From an uncultured Desulfobulbaceae bacterium (GTDB lineage: Bacteria; Desulfobacterota; Desulfobulbia; Desulfobulbales; Desulfobulbaceae), in assembly GCA_945787305.1 (NCBI GenBank), contig CALZIH010000258.1, forward strand, positions 1-6,663: a stretch of DNA of 6,663 nucleotides. Direction: 5' to 3'. The position numbers and the translations under genes were made by a program. The stretch's first letter is position 1. Each line of letters starts with the position of its first letter. Under the pieces are notes generated by a model. It was not told the origin of the DNA. It did not search any database and saw only the letters and a list, made by a program, of their open reading frames with translations. Below are positions 5,989 to 6,663 of the stretch, in pieces.

Positions 5989-6663
5989 ATGCAACCACCT
6001 GTTTACCTTCATCGCGCCTCTTGGCTGCTGCCCATGGCCGGGGCGATGCTTCCCGATGGGGCCGTGGCAGTGCAGGGCGGGACAATTGTTGGTTGCGGTC
6101 GGTTTAAAGAGCTGCAGCAGAATTTTGCCGGTACATTGGTGGTCGATCATCCAGACTGCGCTTTGATGCCCGGATTGATCAATGGGCATATCCATCTTGA
6201 ACTCTCACATCTTGCCCACCTTGGCCATGGATCTCCTGCAGAAAGCTTTACCGGCTGGATAGCCGGGATGCTTACCGAGCGCGAGGCTTTGGGGGTGGTC
6301 GGGCCCCATGTTGAGGATGCGGCCCTCAATCAGCTTCAGGCCCAGCACGACAGCGGTGTCATTGCCCTTGCCGATATCGGTAACACCCCCATTGCCCGGC
6401 AATTGGTCGGCAAAGTGCCCAGCCTGCTTTTTCCCTTTCTTGAATACCTGGGGCTGACCAGAGCGTCGCTTGTACCGGCCCTGAAAAAGCTTGCAAAAAC
6501 AGAAGATGATGTGGCTTGTACCGCCCATGCCCCATACTCCACCCACCCAGAACTGATTCGGGCCTTAAAGAAAAGAGCCGATCACTTTGGTCATCCGTTT
6601 CCCATCCATGTGGCCGAGCCAGTCGCGGAACAGAAGATGCTCTGTGAGGGAAAGGGTGAACTG
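5989..6663 (+). CDS. Amidohydrolase, probable aminodeoxyfutalosine deaminase (3' end cut by window edge)
   Basis: The first 225 codons are visible, and the frame stays open to the right edge. MPGLINGHIHLELS (60-73) carries the metal-binding H67-x-H69 of the amidohydrolase superfamily. TAHAPYSTHPELI (178-190) and PIHVAE (205-210), with H207 and E210, are the next metal- and substrate-site motifs of the cytosine/adenosine-deaminase-like branch. The N-terminal LHRASWLLPM and GGTIVGCG match the beta-sandwich typical of these enzymes. Given its place after mqnE and mqnC, the likely role is deamination of 6-amino-6-deoxyfutalosine to futalosine (EC 3.5.4.40; named MqnF or MqnX in different lineages). 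That function is inferred from context; the fold is seen. ATG 5989 is the first ATG after the in-frame mqnC stop. It lies 21 nt downstream and lacks a visible Shine-Dalgarno sequence. Alternatives are another adenine-nucleoside deaminase or an unrelated chlorohydrolase-type enzyme. Confidence 0.82.
   Translation, partial: MQPPVYLHRASWLLPMAGAMLPDGAVAVQGGTIVGCGRFKELQQNFAGTLVVDHPDCALMPGLINGHIHLELSHLAHLGHGSPAESFTGWIAGMLTEREALGVVGPHVEDAALNQLQAQHDSGVIALADIGNTPIARQLVGKVPSLLFPFLEYLGLTRASLVPALKKLAKTEDDVACTAHAPYSTHPELIRALKKRADHFGHPFPIHVAEPVAEQKMLCEGKGEL

Noticed and set aside
1..6663. Mobile element, CRISPR array, toxin-antitoxin or phage-defence genes
   Set aside because: No transposase, integrase, terminal repeats, regularly spaced repeats or defence-type proteins were seen; every long frame belongs to a metabolic or housekeeping family.

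Overview
The window looks like ordinary chromosome from a mid-GC, anaerobic-type bacterium. The best guess is Desulfobacterota, perhaps Desulfobulbales. This rests on the style of the proteins: a Cys-rich iron-sulfur-flavoprotein-like protein, a sigma-70 with region 1.1 but a short non-conserved domain, and futalosine-pathway menaquinone genes. No rRNA or other taxonomic marker is present, so the assignment is an inference of moderate to low confidence.

Layout. (1) Positions 1-2003, minus strand: malQ (4-alpha-glucanotransferase, GH77), then a flavodoxin-fold iron-sulfur flavoprotein gene that starts 3 nt after the malQ stop and runs off the left edge. (2) Positions 2004-2354: a 351-bp divergent intergenic region. 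It holds an imperfect tandem direct repeat, an AT-rich block with an inverted repeat and candidate promoter boxes facing both ways, and a possible 16-codon leader ORF. (3) Positions 2355-3671, plus strand: a complete RpoD-type sigma factor with a GTG start. (4) Positions 3672-3806: a strong intrinsic terminator followed at once by two TATAAT boxes. (5) Positions 3807-6663, plus strand: a tight menaquinone operon, mqnE - mqnC - amidohydrolase (probable aminodeoxyfutalosine deaminase). The last gene is cut by the right edge.

How the genes work together. MqnE joins 3-[(1-carboxyvinyl)oxy]benzoate to the adenosyl moiety of SAM, giving aminodeoxyfutalosine. The amidohydrolase would deaminate this to futalosine. 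After removal of hypoxanthine by MqnB (not in the window), MqnC cyclises dehypoxanthine futalosine on the way to menaquinone. The malQ/flavoprotein pair and the sigma factor are separate transcription units with no evident functional link to the mqn genes.

No mobile element, CRISPR array, tRNA, rRNA or defence system was seen, and I found no convincing previously undescribed system. The points most worth a second look are the variant sigma factor and its unusual upstream region, the promoter embedded in the sigma gene's terminator, and the in-frame mqnC/deaminase junction.
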